Positions 1 to 8,027 of a DNA stretch of 30,413 bases are shown here, one piece after another. Location: the NCBI GenBank assembly GCA_002482685.1, contig DLGL01000011.1, positions 1,491 to 31,903 of the forward strand. The letters are read 5' to 3'. Made by a program: the position numbers and the translations under genes. How positions within the stretch are numbered: the first letter of the stretch is position 1; every line of letters starts with the position of its first letter. This DNA comes from Bacteriovoracaceae bacterium UBA7695 (GTDB lineage Bacteria > Bdellovibrionota > Bacteriovoracia > Bacteriovoracales > Bacteriovoracaceae). The notes under the pieces were generated by a model that ran no database searches, was not told the origin of the DNA, and worked only from the letters and a program-made list of their open reading frames with translations.

Positions 1-1112
1 AATTGGTGATCAACCTCGTTGGCACCAACAACGTATGAAGCATTCATATCGATCGCTTCATCGAAGATAATTTTGAATCCCTGGGCTTCCGTAGTTGGAC
101 CCATAAAACCTTTCACAAGGCCCAAAGTGTCCAGTTCGGCTTGATGGGCCGGACGTATGTGTTCGGCAGAAACCTTATTTTTAAATTTCACTTCGTTCAG
201 AGAATCATCTCCCAAGAGCATCACCATAAAAAATTGGTCTTTACCGTTAATAACAGCATTCATCACCAAAGATTTTAAACTCTGAGTGATGGGCATTCCA
301 TGAGCAGAGCAAACTTCTTCACAAGTTTTCTGGCCTGGAGTTGCGAATTTTACGAGATCTGTGGCAGGGGCATTTGTTAGATTTTTACGAATGGTGACAG
401 CTTTTTCAATGTTAGCGGCGAACCCCGTTTTAGGAACAGTTACTACGTAGTCCTCTCCATTAGCAGCTACAACCTGGAATTCATGAGTCTTAGCTCCGCC
501 TGCTGCCATGGCACCGCCATCGGCTTCAACGATGATAAACTCTAAACCAAGACGTTTAAAGATAGTCTCGTAGGCCACATAAATCTCGTCATAAAACTTA
601 TCTAACGAGGCTTTATCAATGTGAAATGAGTAACCATCTTTCATGGTAAACTCACGGGCCCGCATCAAACCAAAACGAGGCCGGATTTCATCACGGAATT
701 TTGTATTGATCTGATAAAGACAAACAGGGAGTTGTTTATAAGAATTAACAGTTCTTCTGAATAAATCCGTTACAGTTTCTTCGTTAGTAGGAGAGAAACA
801 AATCTCTCTCTCTGCGCGGTCTTTCACTCGGAGCATCTGTCCACCCATGGCTTCCAGACGACCAGTTTCCTGCCAAAGTTCAGCAGGAGTCATCACCGGC
901 ATTTGAACTTCGAAGCAATTAATTTTATCCAGCTCTTCGCGGATAATTTTTTCAATTTTTTTAAGGGATTTAAACGCCATCGGAAGATAGGTATAAAGAC
1001 CGGCACCGGTTTTATACATAAGTCCCGCTCTCATCATAAGCTGCTGAGAGACAATATCTGCATCAGAAGGAGTTTCTTTTAAAGTTTGCCAGAAGCCTTG
1101 GGACAATCGCAT
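1..1112 (-). CDS. proS: Prolyl-tRNA synthetase, N-terminal part (cut by window start)
   Basis: Class II aminoacyl-tRNA synthetase that charges tRNA-Pro with proline in the cytoplasm. I translated the open frame on the minus strand: it begins MRLSQGFWQTLKETPSDADI and runs 370 codons to the window edge without a stop. Visible are the motif 1 region (FEVQMPVMTPAELWQETGR, about residues 59-77) and the motif 2 block (FRDEIRPRFGLMRAREFTMK). After these come the first part of the bacterial-type insertion (editing) domain, with SAHGMPITQSLKSLVMNAV. The C-terminal catalytic motif 3 and anticodon-binding domain lie outside the window. The ATG is preceded by AAGAGGATCTC, a good ribosome binding site. 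It sits 9 bp after the stop of the small exported-protein gene upstream, so it may be co-transcribed with it and lpxC. Confidence 0.96.
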   Translation of the reverse strand, partial: MRLSQGFWQTLKETPSDADIVSQQLMMRAGLMYKTGAGLYTYLPMAFKSLKKIEKIIREELDKINCFEVQMPVMTPAELWQETGRLEAMGGQMLRVKDRAEREICFSPTNEETVTDLFRRTVNSYKQLPVCLYQINTKFRDEIRPRFGLMRAREFTMKDGYSFHIDKASLDKFYDEIYVAYETIFKRLGLEFIIVEADGGAMAAGGAKTHEFQVVAANGEDYVVTVPKTGFAANIEKAVTIRKNLTNAPATDLVKFATPGQKTCEEVCSAHGMPITQSLKSLVMNAVINGKDQFFMVMLLGDDSLNEVKFKNKVSAEHIRPAHQAELDTLGLVKGFMGPTTEAQGFKIIFDEAIDMNASYVVGANEVDHQ

Positions 1113-1121
1113 GAGATCCTC

Positions 1122-1502
1122 TTATTCAAAAAAACTTTCAGTCATCAAGTCTTTACTCTCGATGAAAATTTCAAGTATACAATTTTGGGTTAACTGAGCG
1201 CCGATTTCTACCACGGGGGAAGTATTCTTAACAGGAATGATTTCCATATCTGTTACCATCGCAGGGCCTGGGCAATTTTTATAGTGTAATTTGAAAAGGG
1301 TTACATTGATCATATCCAAACCAACAATTTCATTCAGTGTGAATTTTTGTCCTTCAACAATTTCTAAGATTGAACCGCTGCTGATTTGCTGTTTAAGTTG
1401 AAATGACTGAGTGACTTTTAAATCCTGATAGGCTTCAAGATTATACCAATCAATCGCAAGTGCATTTGATGAAACAAGTAATAGAGCTATTAATAAACGC
1501 AT
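1122..1502 (-). CDS. Small exported protein of unknown function
   Basis: A 126-aa product that I do not recognise. It begins MRLLIALLLVSSNALA, a typical Sec signal peptide with an ALA-type cleavage site before IDWYNLEAY, so the mature protein of about 110 residues is probably periplasmic. Two cysteines (in KNCPGPA and TQNCILE) could form a disulphide after export. The frame stays open 8 codons further upstream, but I chose the ATG at 1502 because GGAGGG lies 3 bases before it and because the signal peptide then begins at residue 1. It lies between lpxC and proS on the same strand, 56 bp after lpxC. No domain is assigned. Confidence 0.75.
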   Translation of the reverse strand: MRLLIALLLVSSNALAIDWYNLEAYQDLKVTQSFQLKQQISSGSILEIVEGQKFTLNEIVGLDMINVTLFKLHYKNCPGPAMVTDMEIIPVKNTSPVVEIGAQLTQNCILEIFIESKDLMTESFFE

Positions 1503-1558
1503 AGACCCTCCATGGATATTAGCCATGCTAGCCTAAACATTCTGGATTGGGAAAAGAT

Positions 1559-2476
1559 CTAGTGGGTGACGTTGATAAATTGAGGCAATTTATGGGCTTC
1601 ACGCACCTCAGCTTTAAGAGCTGAAGCGGCAACGATCTCATAAGCTGATGGAGTATCCAAAAGTTTACGACACAGAAGATTATGAAGATTGTGACCAGAC
1701 TTATAAGTTGTGATCTTGCCGGCAATTTCATAGCCAAGAAGGCTGATATCACCAATGGTGTCGAGAATTTTGTGGCGGACAAATTCATTATCAAAACGAA
1801 GACCTTCGGGGTTCATCACTTTGTAATCATCTAACACAATCGCATTATCGAGAGATCCGCCCTTAATGAGACCTTTGCGTTTGAGCATATCCACATCTTT
1901 GGCGAATCCAAACGTGCGGGCACGAGCGATGTCATGGATGAAGTTCTCGCAAGAAAACTCAAAACCAAAACGCTGAGTTTTAATTTGTGGGTGAGCAAAA
2001 ACAATTGTTGAATCGATCGCCAGATTTGAATGCGGCTCAAACTGGGCCCATTTTCCATCTTTCTCGACTCTAACAGTATCTAAAATCACCAGAAACTTTT
2101 TCGACTTATTGAGATTTTTGATTCCCGTTTCTTTGAGAAGGAATACGAATGAAGCGCCTGAGCCATCCATGATTGGAACTTCAGGGCCATCAATTTCTAT
2201 TAGGATATTGTTAATACCTAAACCATAAAGTGTGCCGAGTAAGTGTTCAACAGTATGAATAGCTTCGTAGCCAGAACCAAGAGTCGTAGCGTTTTCAGTT
2301 GTACCAACGGTGAGTGCGTTAGCCTTCATAGGTTGAGCATTCTGAATATCAGTTCTAATAAATTGAATGCCGAAGTCTGCGTCCTGGGGAACTAGCTTCA
2401 TGGTAACTTTCTTACCTGAGTGCAATCCGATCCCGGTCACTTTTACGTCTTTGGCCAATGTACGTTGATGAATCAT
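1559..2476 (-). CDS. lpxC: UDP-3-O-acyl-N-acetylglucosamine deacetylase LpxC
   Basis: Zinc-dependent deacetylase that performs the committed step of lipid A synthesis in the cytosol. The length of 305 aa is normal for the family. The N-terminal QRTLAKDVKVTGIGLHSG matches LpxC starts. The expected ligands and catalytic residues are in place: E77-H78 in HTVEHLLGTL, H235 and D239 in RHKILDTIGD (with D243), and H262 in SGHNLHNLL. Its presence shows that the organism makes lipid A. The ATG is preceded by AAGGTTAGGA. A 182-bp gap separates it from ruvB upstream, so lpxC probably has its own promoter, and a TATACT box lies about 30 bases before the start. Confidence 0.98.
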   Translation of the reverse strand: MIHQRTLAKDVKVTGIGLHSGKKVTMKLVPQDADFGIQFIRTDIQNAQPMKANALTVGTTENATTLGSGYEAIHTVEHLLGTLYGLGINNILIEIDGPEVPIMDGSGASFVFLLKETGIKNLNKSKKFLVILDTVRVEKDGKWAQFEPHSNLAIDSTIVFAHPQIKTQRFGFEFSCENFIHDIARARTFGFAKDVDMLKRKGLIKGGSLDNAIVLDDYKVMNPEGLRFDNEFVRHKILDTIGDISLLGYEIAGKITTYKSGHNLHNLLCRKLLDTPSAYEIVAASALKAEVREAHKLPQFINVTH

Positions 2477-2507
2477 TCCTAACCTTGTAAAAAGTCGTCG
2501 TCGAACT

Positions 2508-2513
2508 AGTATA
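2508..2513 (-). promoter_or_regulatory. Candidate -10 box for lpxC
   Basis: Read on the minus strand this is TATACT, a 5/6 match to the sigma-70 -10 consensus, about 31 bases upstream of the lpxC ATG. The best -35 candidate (TTGTCG) is 21 bases away, which is too far, so the promoter call rests mainly on the -10 box and the unusually long intergenic gap. Confidence 0.3.
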
Positions 2514-2629
2514 AACGAATTTTGTAAGTTTGAGCGACAAGAAAATAATGCTGTATGTATAAAAAAAGATTATTAAATTCAAGTACTAGTGAAAGAATTC
2601 CTTAGTAATTCTGTACAGATTAATTGTTT

Positions 2630-2656
2630 TTTATTTACGTCAAAAATGTAAATAAA
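2630..2656. repeat. AT-rich inverted repeat downstream of ruvB
   Basis: TTTATTTAC and GTAAATAAA form perfect 9-bp arms around a 9-base loop, directly after the ruvB stop. It could be a weak terminator of the ruv transcript, but the stem is almost all A/T and no proper U-tract follows on the minus strand. A protein-binding palindrome is equally possible. The rest of the 2477-2658 gap holds no gene I can see. Confidence 0.35.
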
Positions 2657-2658
2657 TT

Positions 2659-3639
2659 TTATATGTGTTTAAGTGCCAGTTCTGACAGGACCCGGCCTCT
2701 GGGAGTACGAAGGATGAGACCTTCTTTGAGCAAATACGGTTCATAGACGTCTTCGATGGTCTGCTTATCTTCCCCTAAAGTGGCCGAAAGGGCATCGATC
2801 CCAACAGGTCCGCCCTGGTAATAATTCTTCATGACATTGAGAATTTTTCTGTCCATGGAATCCAGACCTAAGTCATCAATATCTAAAAGACTTAAAGCGG
2901 CTTTGACTTCATTGGATTCAATCTTTGGTGACCCATTAACAAGGGCAAAATCTCTTACTCTCCGGAGAATTCTATTAGCGATGCGGGGAGTTCCGCGGGA
3001 TCGTTTAGCGATTTGGGTTTTGGCTTCTTCAGACAAAATAATATTCATCTTATGAGCATTGTTCATAAGGATTTTGGCCAGCTGTTCAGGCTCATAAAAA
3101 TCAAAATTTAAATGGGCCATGAATCTGTCACGTAAAGGATTAGAAAGAAGTCCTGAGCGAGTGGTCGCACCTATTAAAGTAAAAGGCGCCAGATCAATTT
3201 GCATGGTCCGGGCGGAAGCACCCTGACCAATGAGAATATCCAGGCGGAAATCTTCCATGGCCGAATAGAGTATCTCTTCGACCGTAATATGCATGCGGTG
3301 TATTTCATCGATAAAGAGAACATCTTTAGGTTTTAAATTAGTGAGAACCGCTGCGATATCGCCTTTTTTTTCGATAGCAGGGCCCGAAACTAAATGAAGT
3401 TCAGAGCCAAGAGCTTTTGAAATAAGCATCGCCAGAGAAGTTTTTCCAAGTCCAGGAGGACCGGAAAGAAGGACGTGATCCATGGCAGCTTTGCGCATAA
3501 CTGCTGACTTAACCATGAGGTCAATATTATCTACGACTTTATTTTGTCCGATGAATTCAGAAAAATTTTGAGGTCTAAGTTGGGCTTCTTGCTCACGATC
3601 AGTTTGAGTAAGATCGCCTGCTACTATCCGGTCGGCCAT
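2659..3639 (-). CDS. ruvB: Holliday junction branch migration ATPase RuvB
   Basis: AAA+ motor that drives branch migration with RuvA during recombinational repair. It is 326 aa, slightly shorter than typical (about 335-345). Walker A is GPPGLGKTSLA (about residues 60-70), Walker B is VLFIDEIHR (about 107-115), and GATTRSGLLSNPLRDRF contains sensor 1 and the arginine finger region. The C-terminal winged helix carries VYEPYLLKEGLILRTPRGR, a family hallmark. The ATG is preceded by AAGGT inside the end of ruvA, and the two genes are 3 bp apart, so translation is likely coupled. With ruvA and ruvC it forms a complete resolvasome operon transcribed ruvC-ruvA-ruvB. Confidence 0.98.
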   Translation of the reverse strand: MADRIVAGDLTQTDREQEAQLRPQNFSEFIGQNKVVDNIDLMVKSAVMRKAAMDHVLLSGPPGLGKTSLAMLISKALGSELHLVSGPAIEKKGDIAAVLTNLKPKDVLFIDEIHRMHITVEEILYSAMEDFRLDILIGQGASARTMQIDLAPFTLIGATTRSGLLSNPLRDRFMAHLNFDFYEPEQLAKILMNNAHKMNIILSEEAKTQIAKRSRGTPRIANRILRRVRDFALVNGSPKIESNEVKAALSLLDIDDLGLDSMDRKILNVMKNYYQGGPVGIDALSATLGEDKQTIEDVYEPYLLKEGLILRTPRGRVLSELALKHI

Positions 3640-3642
3640 GAA

Positions 3643-4257
3643 TTACCTTAACTCTTTAAGAATGATTTTTACTAAGTCTTCTGGTTTAAGTTTAACCGCA
3701 CCCTGAAGGTGACGCTGAATCATAGGCAAAACATCTTGATCTTTAAAGCCTAAACCCTGACAAGCGGCCAGGGTTTCTTTTACGAGATGAGCATCAAGTT
3801 TATTATCTTCAGAAACTTTTACTCCGCCTTTAACAGGTTTTTCTTTTGTCGATAATCCAATTTCGAGCTTCGTAATTTTATCTTTAAGAGACAAAATGAT
3901 CTGTTCTGCACTTTTTTTACCCACACCTGGAGCAGATTTCAAGACATCCACGTTATCAAAAGTGATTGCACTAATGATTTGCTGGATGCCCACATGGGAT
4001 ATGAGTGAGAAAGCAGACTTTGGCCCAATCCCATTTACTTCAATCAGCATTTCGAAGAATTTTTTATCATCAACAGACTCAAAACCGTAGAGATCCTGGG
4101 TTTGTTCACGGATAATATGTGACACAAAAAGTGCAATATCTCTGTTTGGCACCATCGGTGTGGCGGTGCTGACTTCATAACCCACGCCCTGTGCAGTCAG
4201 AATGATTGATTTTTGAGAATCTGAATAAACAACTGTTCCAGAAATATAGCCAATCAT
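3643..4257 (-). CDS. ruvA: Holliday junction DNA-binding protein RuvA
   Basis: Tetrameric four-way-junction binding protein, partner of RuvB. It is 204 aa, the normal length. The N-terminal OB fold begins MIGYISGTVVYSDSQKSIIL. Two helix-hairpin-helix segments follow: LIEVNGIGPKSAFSLIS (about residues 69-85) and LKSAPGVGKKSAEQIILSL (about 105-123). The C-terminal RuvB-binding domain (ETLAACQGLGFKDQDV) follows a charged linker. Its ATG overlaps the ruvC stop by 4 bp (ATGA), and AAGGCGCT precedes it, so it is translationally coupled to ruvC. Confidence 0.97.
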   Translation of the reverse strand: MIGYISGTVVYSDSQKSIILTAQGVGYEVSTATPMVPNRDIALFVSHIIREQTQDLYGFESVDDKKFFEMLIEVNGIGPKSAFSLISHVGIQQIISAITFDNVDVLKSAPGVGKKSAEQIILSLKDKITKLEIGLSTKEKPVKGGVKVSEDNKLDAHLVKETLAACQGLGFKDQDVLPMIQRHLQGAVKLKPEDLVKIILKELR

Positions 4258-4826
4258 AGCGCCTTATCCTTGATTTTATGAGCAAGAGCAGCGGCAAGAC
4301 CGTTACCCATTTTTTTTGAAGAAATTTTTTTCTTCTTTGGAATTCCGAGTGCGGCTACGCTTCTATTGAGTAAGTGGCAAAGTGCAATTGCAACCGCATC
4401 ACTCTCATCGTGAGATTTGAAATTTGTAAGTCCTAAATACTGACCCAGGACTTTTTGAATCCCCTCTTTGTCAGCGTGGCCATGACCGGTCACGCTTGAT
4501 TTCACGAGATTAGGTGAATACTCAAAGATTTTTTGGTTATATTTTTGCGTTAGAGCTGCCAACATCGTACCGCGAGACTGAGCAAGTTTAATCAAAGCGG
4601 TTGGACTTTTCACAAAGATCAAAGACTCTAATGCAATTTCGTCTGGAGAATACTCTTCTGTGAGTCTTAGAGTTTGATCATAAATATCTTTTACCCGATG
4701 CAAGAAAACATCATCACTATTGAATTTTAAAATCCCTGAAGCGATGTAATTGATTTTTCTACCCTCTTGTTGCAGAAGGGCGTAACCGGCTGTGACAGAA
4801 CCTGGATCAATAGCGAGTACAATCAT
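4254..4826 (-). CDS. ruvC: Holliday junction resolvase RuvC
   Basis: Endonuclease that cuts Holliday junctions symmetrically. With the ATG at 4826 it is 190 aa and begins MIVLAIDPGSVTAGYAL, the usual RuvC N-terminus. An in-frame GTG six codons earlier (4844) is possible but less likely. Neither start has a convincing ribosome binding site. The four acidic residues of the RNase H-like active site are present: D7, E67 (in ALESLIFV), and D140 and D143 (in HDESDAVAIA). The tail is lysine-rich (IPKKKKISSKK). It is first in the ruvC-ruvA-ruvB set, with a small membrane-protein gene 36 bp upstream. Confidence 0.96.
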   Translation of the reverse strand: MIVLAIDPGSVTAGYALLQQEGRKINYIASGILKFNSDDVFLHRVKDIYDQTLRLTEEYSPDEIALESLIFVKSPTALIKLAQSRGTMLAALTQKYNQKIFEYSPNLVKSSVTGHGHADKEGIQKVLGQYLGLTNFKSHDESDAVAIALCHLLNRSVAALGIPKKKKISSKKMGNGLAAALAHKIKDKAL

Positions 4827-4862
4827 GTTACGGAAATTGTACACATACAGCTCATGCGGCGT

Positions 4863-5042
4863 CTAGTTAGGAGATTGCCCTTTTAGATAATTTCCGACGT
4901 AAAAGATAAATGAACCAAAAACAAGCTGGGCCAACTCAAACTGCCCATAATCCCCATTGGTAATTCCTGAGATAAAACACAGTCCTACAGCTATAAGCCC
5001 AAAAAGCTGCATACCAAGACCAATATAGAATTTTGCTTTCAT
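4863..5042 (-). CDS. Small two-helix membrane protein, unknown function
   Basis: Predicted 59-aa protein beginning MKAKFYIGLGMQLFGLIAVG. Two hydrophobic segments (about residues 6-24 and 35-50) are separated by a short polar turn (ITNGDYGQFE), so it is probably a small inner-membrane hairpin protein. A TTG two codons upstream (5048) could also start it. No strong ribosome binding site is visible. It lies upstream of ruvC on the same strand and divergent from folD. I do not recognise the family. The coding call rests on the clean membrane topology and the tight spacing to ruvC. Confidence 0.55.
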   Translation of the reverse strand: MKAKFYIGLGMQLFGLIAVGLCFISGITNGDYGQFELAQLVFGSFIFYVGNYLKGQSPN

Positions 5043-5115
5043 GCTCAAAGAAATACTGCACGAAAATTAAATAAGAAAGACTTTTTTTGCAAGGGACATT
5101 TAAGGCGTGAAAGTC

Positions 5116-5121
5116 TATAGT
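5116..5121 (+). promoter_or_regulatory. Candidate -10 box for folD
   Basis: TATAGT lies 11 bases before the folD ATG in the 90-bp divergent gap. No clear -35 is seen at normal spacing. Transcription from here would start about 5 bases before the ATG, giving a near-leaderless mRNA, which fits the absence of a Shine-Dalgarno sequence in front of folD. Confidence 0.3.
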
Positions 5122-5132
5122 TTTAAAACTTT

Positions 5133-5996
5133 ATGACAGCCAAAATTATGACCGCTCAACCTCTGGTTGAAGAAATAAAAAAAGATTTAAAATTCCGATG
5201 CGAGAGCTTGAAAAGCCGCGGGGTTGTTCCATCTATGGTCGTGATTCTTGTCGGAGATAACCCAGCTTCTTTAACTTACATCCGAAATAAGCGAAAAATG
5301 TGTGAAGAGGTTGGAGCAACCTTCGATCTACTTCAATTGCCTTCAAATGTTTCTGAGAAAGAGTTTCAAGATCATGTGATTAGATTAAATGAAGATAAAA
5401 AAGTTCATGGCATCATTATTCAGCTTCCGGTCAGCGACCATTTAAAGAAGCTTGATCTTCCAAATATGGTCAGTCACACAAAAGATATTGATGGCTTTCA
5501 CGGCATAAACACTCAAGCTATCTATACTGGTAAAATACAATCGAATTTTTTTCTGCCCTGTACTCCAAAAGGCATCATCAATCTTTTAAATTTTTATGGT
5601 GTGGCCGTGGCCGGCAAACATGTCGTGGTACTAGGCCGCAGCTTAATCGTTGGGAAACCTCTCTCGATGCTATTAACCAACCTGAACGCCACCGTAACTC
5701 TGGCCCATTCGAAGACTGAAAATCTAACTGAGATAACTCGCACGGCTGATATTCTAGTTTCGGCGATAGGAAAAACTCATTTAGTAACTAAGGCCCATAT
5801 TAACCCCTCAAAAAAGACTGTGGTTGTTGACGTTGGCATGAACACATTTGAAGGCAAGACTGCCGGTGATGTATCTCCCGACGTAGCTGGAGTTGCTGGG
5901 TTTATTAGCCCTGTCCCAGGTGGGGTTGGGCCAATGACAGTTGTTTCTTTAATCGAAAATCTTATCACTGCAACTGAAAACCAAATTAAAGGATAA
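5133..5996 (+). CDS. folD: Bifunctional methylene-THF dehydrogenase/cyclohydrolase FolD
   Basis: Converts 5,10-methylene-THF to 10-formyl-THF with NADP in the cytoplasm. It is 287 aa, the usual length. The catalytic YxxxK pair is Y49 and K53 in SLTYIRNKRKMCEEVGA. Other signatures are GIIIQLPVSDH, KDIDGFHGIN, PCTPKGIINLL, the nucleotide-binding block VVVLGRSLIVGKPLSMLL (Leu where most relatives have Asn after GRS), and PVPGGVGPMTV. No Shine-Dalgarno is visible before the first ATG. A second in-frame ATG is five codons in (5148). gcvT follows after 5 bp, joining folate one-carbon interconversion to glycine cleavage. Confidence 0.97.
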   Translation: MTAKIMTAQPLVEEIKKDLKFRCESLKSRGVVPSMVVILVGDNPASLTYIRNKRKMCEEVGATFDLLQLPSNVSEKEFQDHVIRLNEDKKVHGIIIQLPVSDHLKKLDLPNMVSHTKDIDGFHGINTQAIYTGKIQSNFFLPCTPKGIINLLNFYGVAVAGKHVVVLGRSLIVGKPLSMLLTNLNATVTLAHSKTENLTEITRTADILVSAIGKTHLVTKAHINPSKKTVVVDVGMNTFEGKTAGDVSPDVAGVAGFISPVPGGVGPMTVVSLIENLITATENQIKG

Positions 5997-6001
5997 TCCT
6001 C

Positions 6002-7078
6002 ATGACTGAACTTTTTAAGACTCAGCTCTATGATGAGCACGTTAAGCTAGGCGCTAAGATTGTACCGTTCGCTGGTTGGGATATGCCCGTGCAGTACACC
6101 TCTGTTAAAGAAGAGGTCCTGGCCGTAAGAAACACCGCAGGTGTGTTCGATGTGAGCCATATGGGCGAGTTTTTTATTGAAGGTAAAGATGCTGAAGCCT
6201 TCGCAGATTATTTAGTGACTAACGATATTTTAGCGGCTCCACAAGGCAAAGCTGTATACTCTCCCCTTTGTCGGGAGGATGGCACTGTCATCGACGATTT
6301 GATTGTCTACAAGCTCGCTCCAGGCCGGGTTATGATTTGTGTCAATGCTTCGAACATTGATAAGGATTTTAGCTGGATGAAATCCCAGCACCATGGGTTT
6401 GACTGCAGCTTCACAAATATGTCGCACATCTTTTCACTCCTCGCCTTGCAGGGACCAAAATCTTTCGAAATTTTAAAACCACTTTTAGGTGATTTGCCAG
6501 ACCTGGAATACTACTCAGTATTTGAAACGACATTTGCAGATTCACCGGTCATTCTGGCCCGTACTGGATACACAGGTGAAGATGGATTTGAAGTTTTTGC
6601 TCATCACCATACTATCAAGGCCCTTTGGCCTAAACTTCTTGAAGCTGGGGTCACTCCTTGCGGTCTTGCTGCCAGGGATGTTCTTCGCTTAGAAGTTTGT
6701 TACCCCCTTTATGGTCACGAGCTCAATGACGAAATAAATCCCTATGATGCAGGATTGGGTTGGACAGTTAAACCCAATAAAACAAAATTTATTGGTAAAG
6801 AAGCCCTGGCCGCAAAGGCTGCAAAATTCAAACTGATCAAACTGCAACTCGAAAAAGGTATCCCGAGAGAGGGCTACTCAGTATTAAACGCTCAAAATGA
6901 AGTTATTGGCACCATCACTAGTGGGACAGCATCAGTCGTTTTAAATAAAGGAATAGCTTTGGCGCGCGTAAAGATTGATAAAATTCCGGCCGATGACATA
7001 TTCATGATCGATATCAGAAGTAAAAATTACCCTGCTCAATTAATTAAAAAACCGTTCGTAACCGGAGGACACAAATAA
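6002..7078 (+). CDS. gcvT: Glycine cleavage system T protein (aminomethyltransferase)
   Basis: Transfers the one-carbon unit from aminomethyl-lipoyl GcvH to tetrahydrofolate and releases ammonia. It is 358 aa, normal for GcvT. Typical blocks are VPFAGWDMPVQY (about 21-32), VFDVSHMGEF, the catalytic-aspartate region GTVIDDLIVYK (about 94-104), LALQGPKS, ARTGYTGEDGFEVF, and GLAARDVLRLEVCYPLYGHE. The C-terminal barrel domain contains VIGTITSGTASVVLNKGIALA. AAGGAT at the end of folD serves as the ribosome binding site. Its stop overlaps the gcvH ATG by one base (TAATG), so the two are coupled. Confidence 0.97.
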   Translation: MTELFKTQLYDEHVKLGAKIVPFAGWDMPVQYTSVKEEVLAVRNTAGVFDVSHMGEFFIEGKDAEAFADYLVTNDILAAPQGKAVYSPLCREDGTVIDDLIVYKLAPGRVMICVNASNIDKDFSWMKSQHHGFDCSFTNMSHIFSLLALQGPKSFEILKPLLGDLPDLEYYSVFETTFADSPVILARTGYTGEDGFEVFAHHHTIKALWPKLLEAGVTPCGLAARDVLRLEVCYPLYGHELNDEINPYDAGLGWTVKPNKTKFIGKEALAAKAAKFKLIKLQLEKGIPREGYSVLNAQNEVIGTITSGTASVVLNKGIALARVKIDKIPADDIFMIDIRSKNYPAQLIKKPFVTGGHK

Positions 7079-7467
7079 TGGCCACAAATATCCCAGCAAA
7101 TTTAAAGTACACTAAAGAACATGAATGGACGCTTATTGAAGGCGACACCATTACTGTTGGTATTACAGATTTCGCTCAATCAGCTTTAGGAGACATTGTT
7201 TTCCTAGAAGTTCCAGAGGTTGGAACAGATCTTAAGGCAGGATCAACTTTTGGTGTTGTTGAATCAATCAAATCTGTAAGTGATCTTTACTCGCCAGTAA
7301 CTGGTGAAGTTATCGCAAGAAACACGGATGTTGAAGGATCTCCTGAAAAAATTAACGAAGATGCTTATGGAGCCTGGCTAATTAAAGTCAAGATGAAAGA
7401 TTCATCTGAAATCAATAAACTACTCACGGCAGAGCAATATCAAGAGTTTTGTAATAGTTCTCACTAA
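7078..7467 (+). CDS. gcvH: Glycine cleavage system H protein (lipoyl carrier)
   Basis: Lipoylated shuttle protein of the glycine cleavage complex. It is 129 aa, the normal length. The lipoyl-attachment lysine is K65 in FGVVESIKSVSDLYSPVTGE. The N-terminal KYTKEHEWTL and the acidic C-terminal helix (LLTAEQYQEFC) are standard. gcvP, which often follows, is not here: a hairpin and an unrelated small gene come next. The P protein must therefore be encoded elsewhere if the pathway is complete. Confidence 0.97.
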   Translation: MATNIPANLKYTKEHEWTLIEGDTITVGITDFAQSALGDIVFLEVPEVGTDLKAGSTFGVVESIKSVSDLYSPVTGEVIARNTDVEGSPEKINEDAYGAWLIKVKMKDSSEINKLLTAEQYQEFCNSSH

Positions 7468-7474
7468 ATAATTT

Positions 7475-7520
7475 CAGGAAGGCATCACATTAAAATTAAA
7501 AATTTTATTTGGCCTTCCTG
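7475..7520 (+). terminator. Two-tier hairpin after gcvH, possible terminator
   Basis: CAGGAAGGC (7475-7483) pairs with GCCTTCCTG (7512-7520). Inside the loop, TAAAATT (7491-7497) pairs with AATTTTA (7501-7507) around AAA. It begins 7 bases after the gcvH stop, the right place for a terminator or an mRNA 3'-end stabiliser. No U-tract follows, so factor-independent termination is doubtful. Confidence 0.5.
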
Positions 7521-7579
7521 CAATCTAAGCCTCGCTCATTTTTCCAACCTAAAAATTGTTCATTACGTTTAATTCATTC

Positions 7580-7608
7580 TTTACGAAAGACCCTAGTTTA
7601 TAGATACT
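7580..7608 (+). promoter_or_regulatory. Candidate sigma-70 promoter for the 92-aa gene
   Basis: TTTACG (7580-7585) and GATACT (7603-7608) are separated by exactly 17 bases. Each is a 4/6 match to consensus. Transcription would start about 33 bases before the ATG at 7648. Confidence 0.35.
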
Positions 7609-7647
7609 GCATCTCCGACCGACACCGTTTTTTGAGGAATTTTTTTA

Positions 7648-7926
7648 ATGGAATCTATTCAGCTTTTAAATACCGCCATTATCAAAAGCAAAGAAAAGAA
7701 AGTTAACCAATCGTTTGAAGAAAGACTTAACCAGGTCTGTAATTCTCCGGTTATTGAAATTTTAAATAAGACAATTTCCCAATACGCAGAAACACAAAAA
7801 ATTTCGCGCGATCAAGCAGCGCTTCAAGTTGTGGAAGCTATCAGAGAACTAGATTCTATCTGGTCTGATTACGTGGTGATGGAAGGGATTGATCGTTTAA
7901 AAAATCTTCTCCGGACACCCCACTAA
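7648..7926 (+). CDS. Hypothetical 92-aa protein
   Basis: A small soluble protein that I do not recognise. The sequence is rich in charged residues and looks fully alpha-helical: ERLNQVCNSPVIEILNKTISQ, then QKISRDQAALQVVEAIREL and YVVMEGIDRLKNLL. It has no signal peptide or membrane segment. GAGGAAT stands 10 bases before the ATG. An overlapping frame (7509-7706) has no ribosome binding site and is unlikely to be real. It sits alone between the gcv hairpin and the barrel-protein gene, probably as its own transcript. Confidence 0.65.
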   Translation: MESIQLLNTAIIKSKEKKVNQSFEERLNQVCNSPVIEILNKTISQYAETQKISRDQAALQVVEAIRELDSIWSDYVVMEGIDRLKNLLRTPH

Positions 7927-7969
7927 GCCTTAGCTCTCCAGGCAAATAAATCCAATAATTAGTGATTTT

Positions 7970-7997
7970 TTGAAGAAAATAAATTTTCTTGTAGAAT
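7970..7997 (+). promoter_or_regulatory. Candidate promoter with internal palindrome for the barrel protein
   Basis: TTGAAG (7970-7975) and TAGAAT (7992-7997) are 16 bases apart, a fair sigma-70 match about 31 bases before the GTG start at 8028. The spacer is nearly filled by the inverted repeat AAGAAAAT-AA-ATTTTCTT (7973-7990), which could be an operator. Confidence 0.4.
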
Positions 7998-8027
7998 AGA
8001 TATTTCCAACATCATGGGGATATCTAG

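Noticed and set aside
1528..2058. Alternate minus-strand frames within lpxC
   Set aside because: LpxC with its zinc ligands accounts for the region.
7509..7706. 65-aa frame overlapping the 7648 gene
   Set aside because: It starts inside the hairpin after gcvH, lacks a ribosome binding site and is rich in Arg/Ser/Leu like random sequence.
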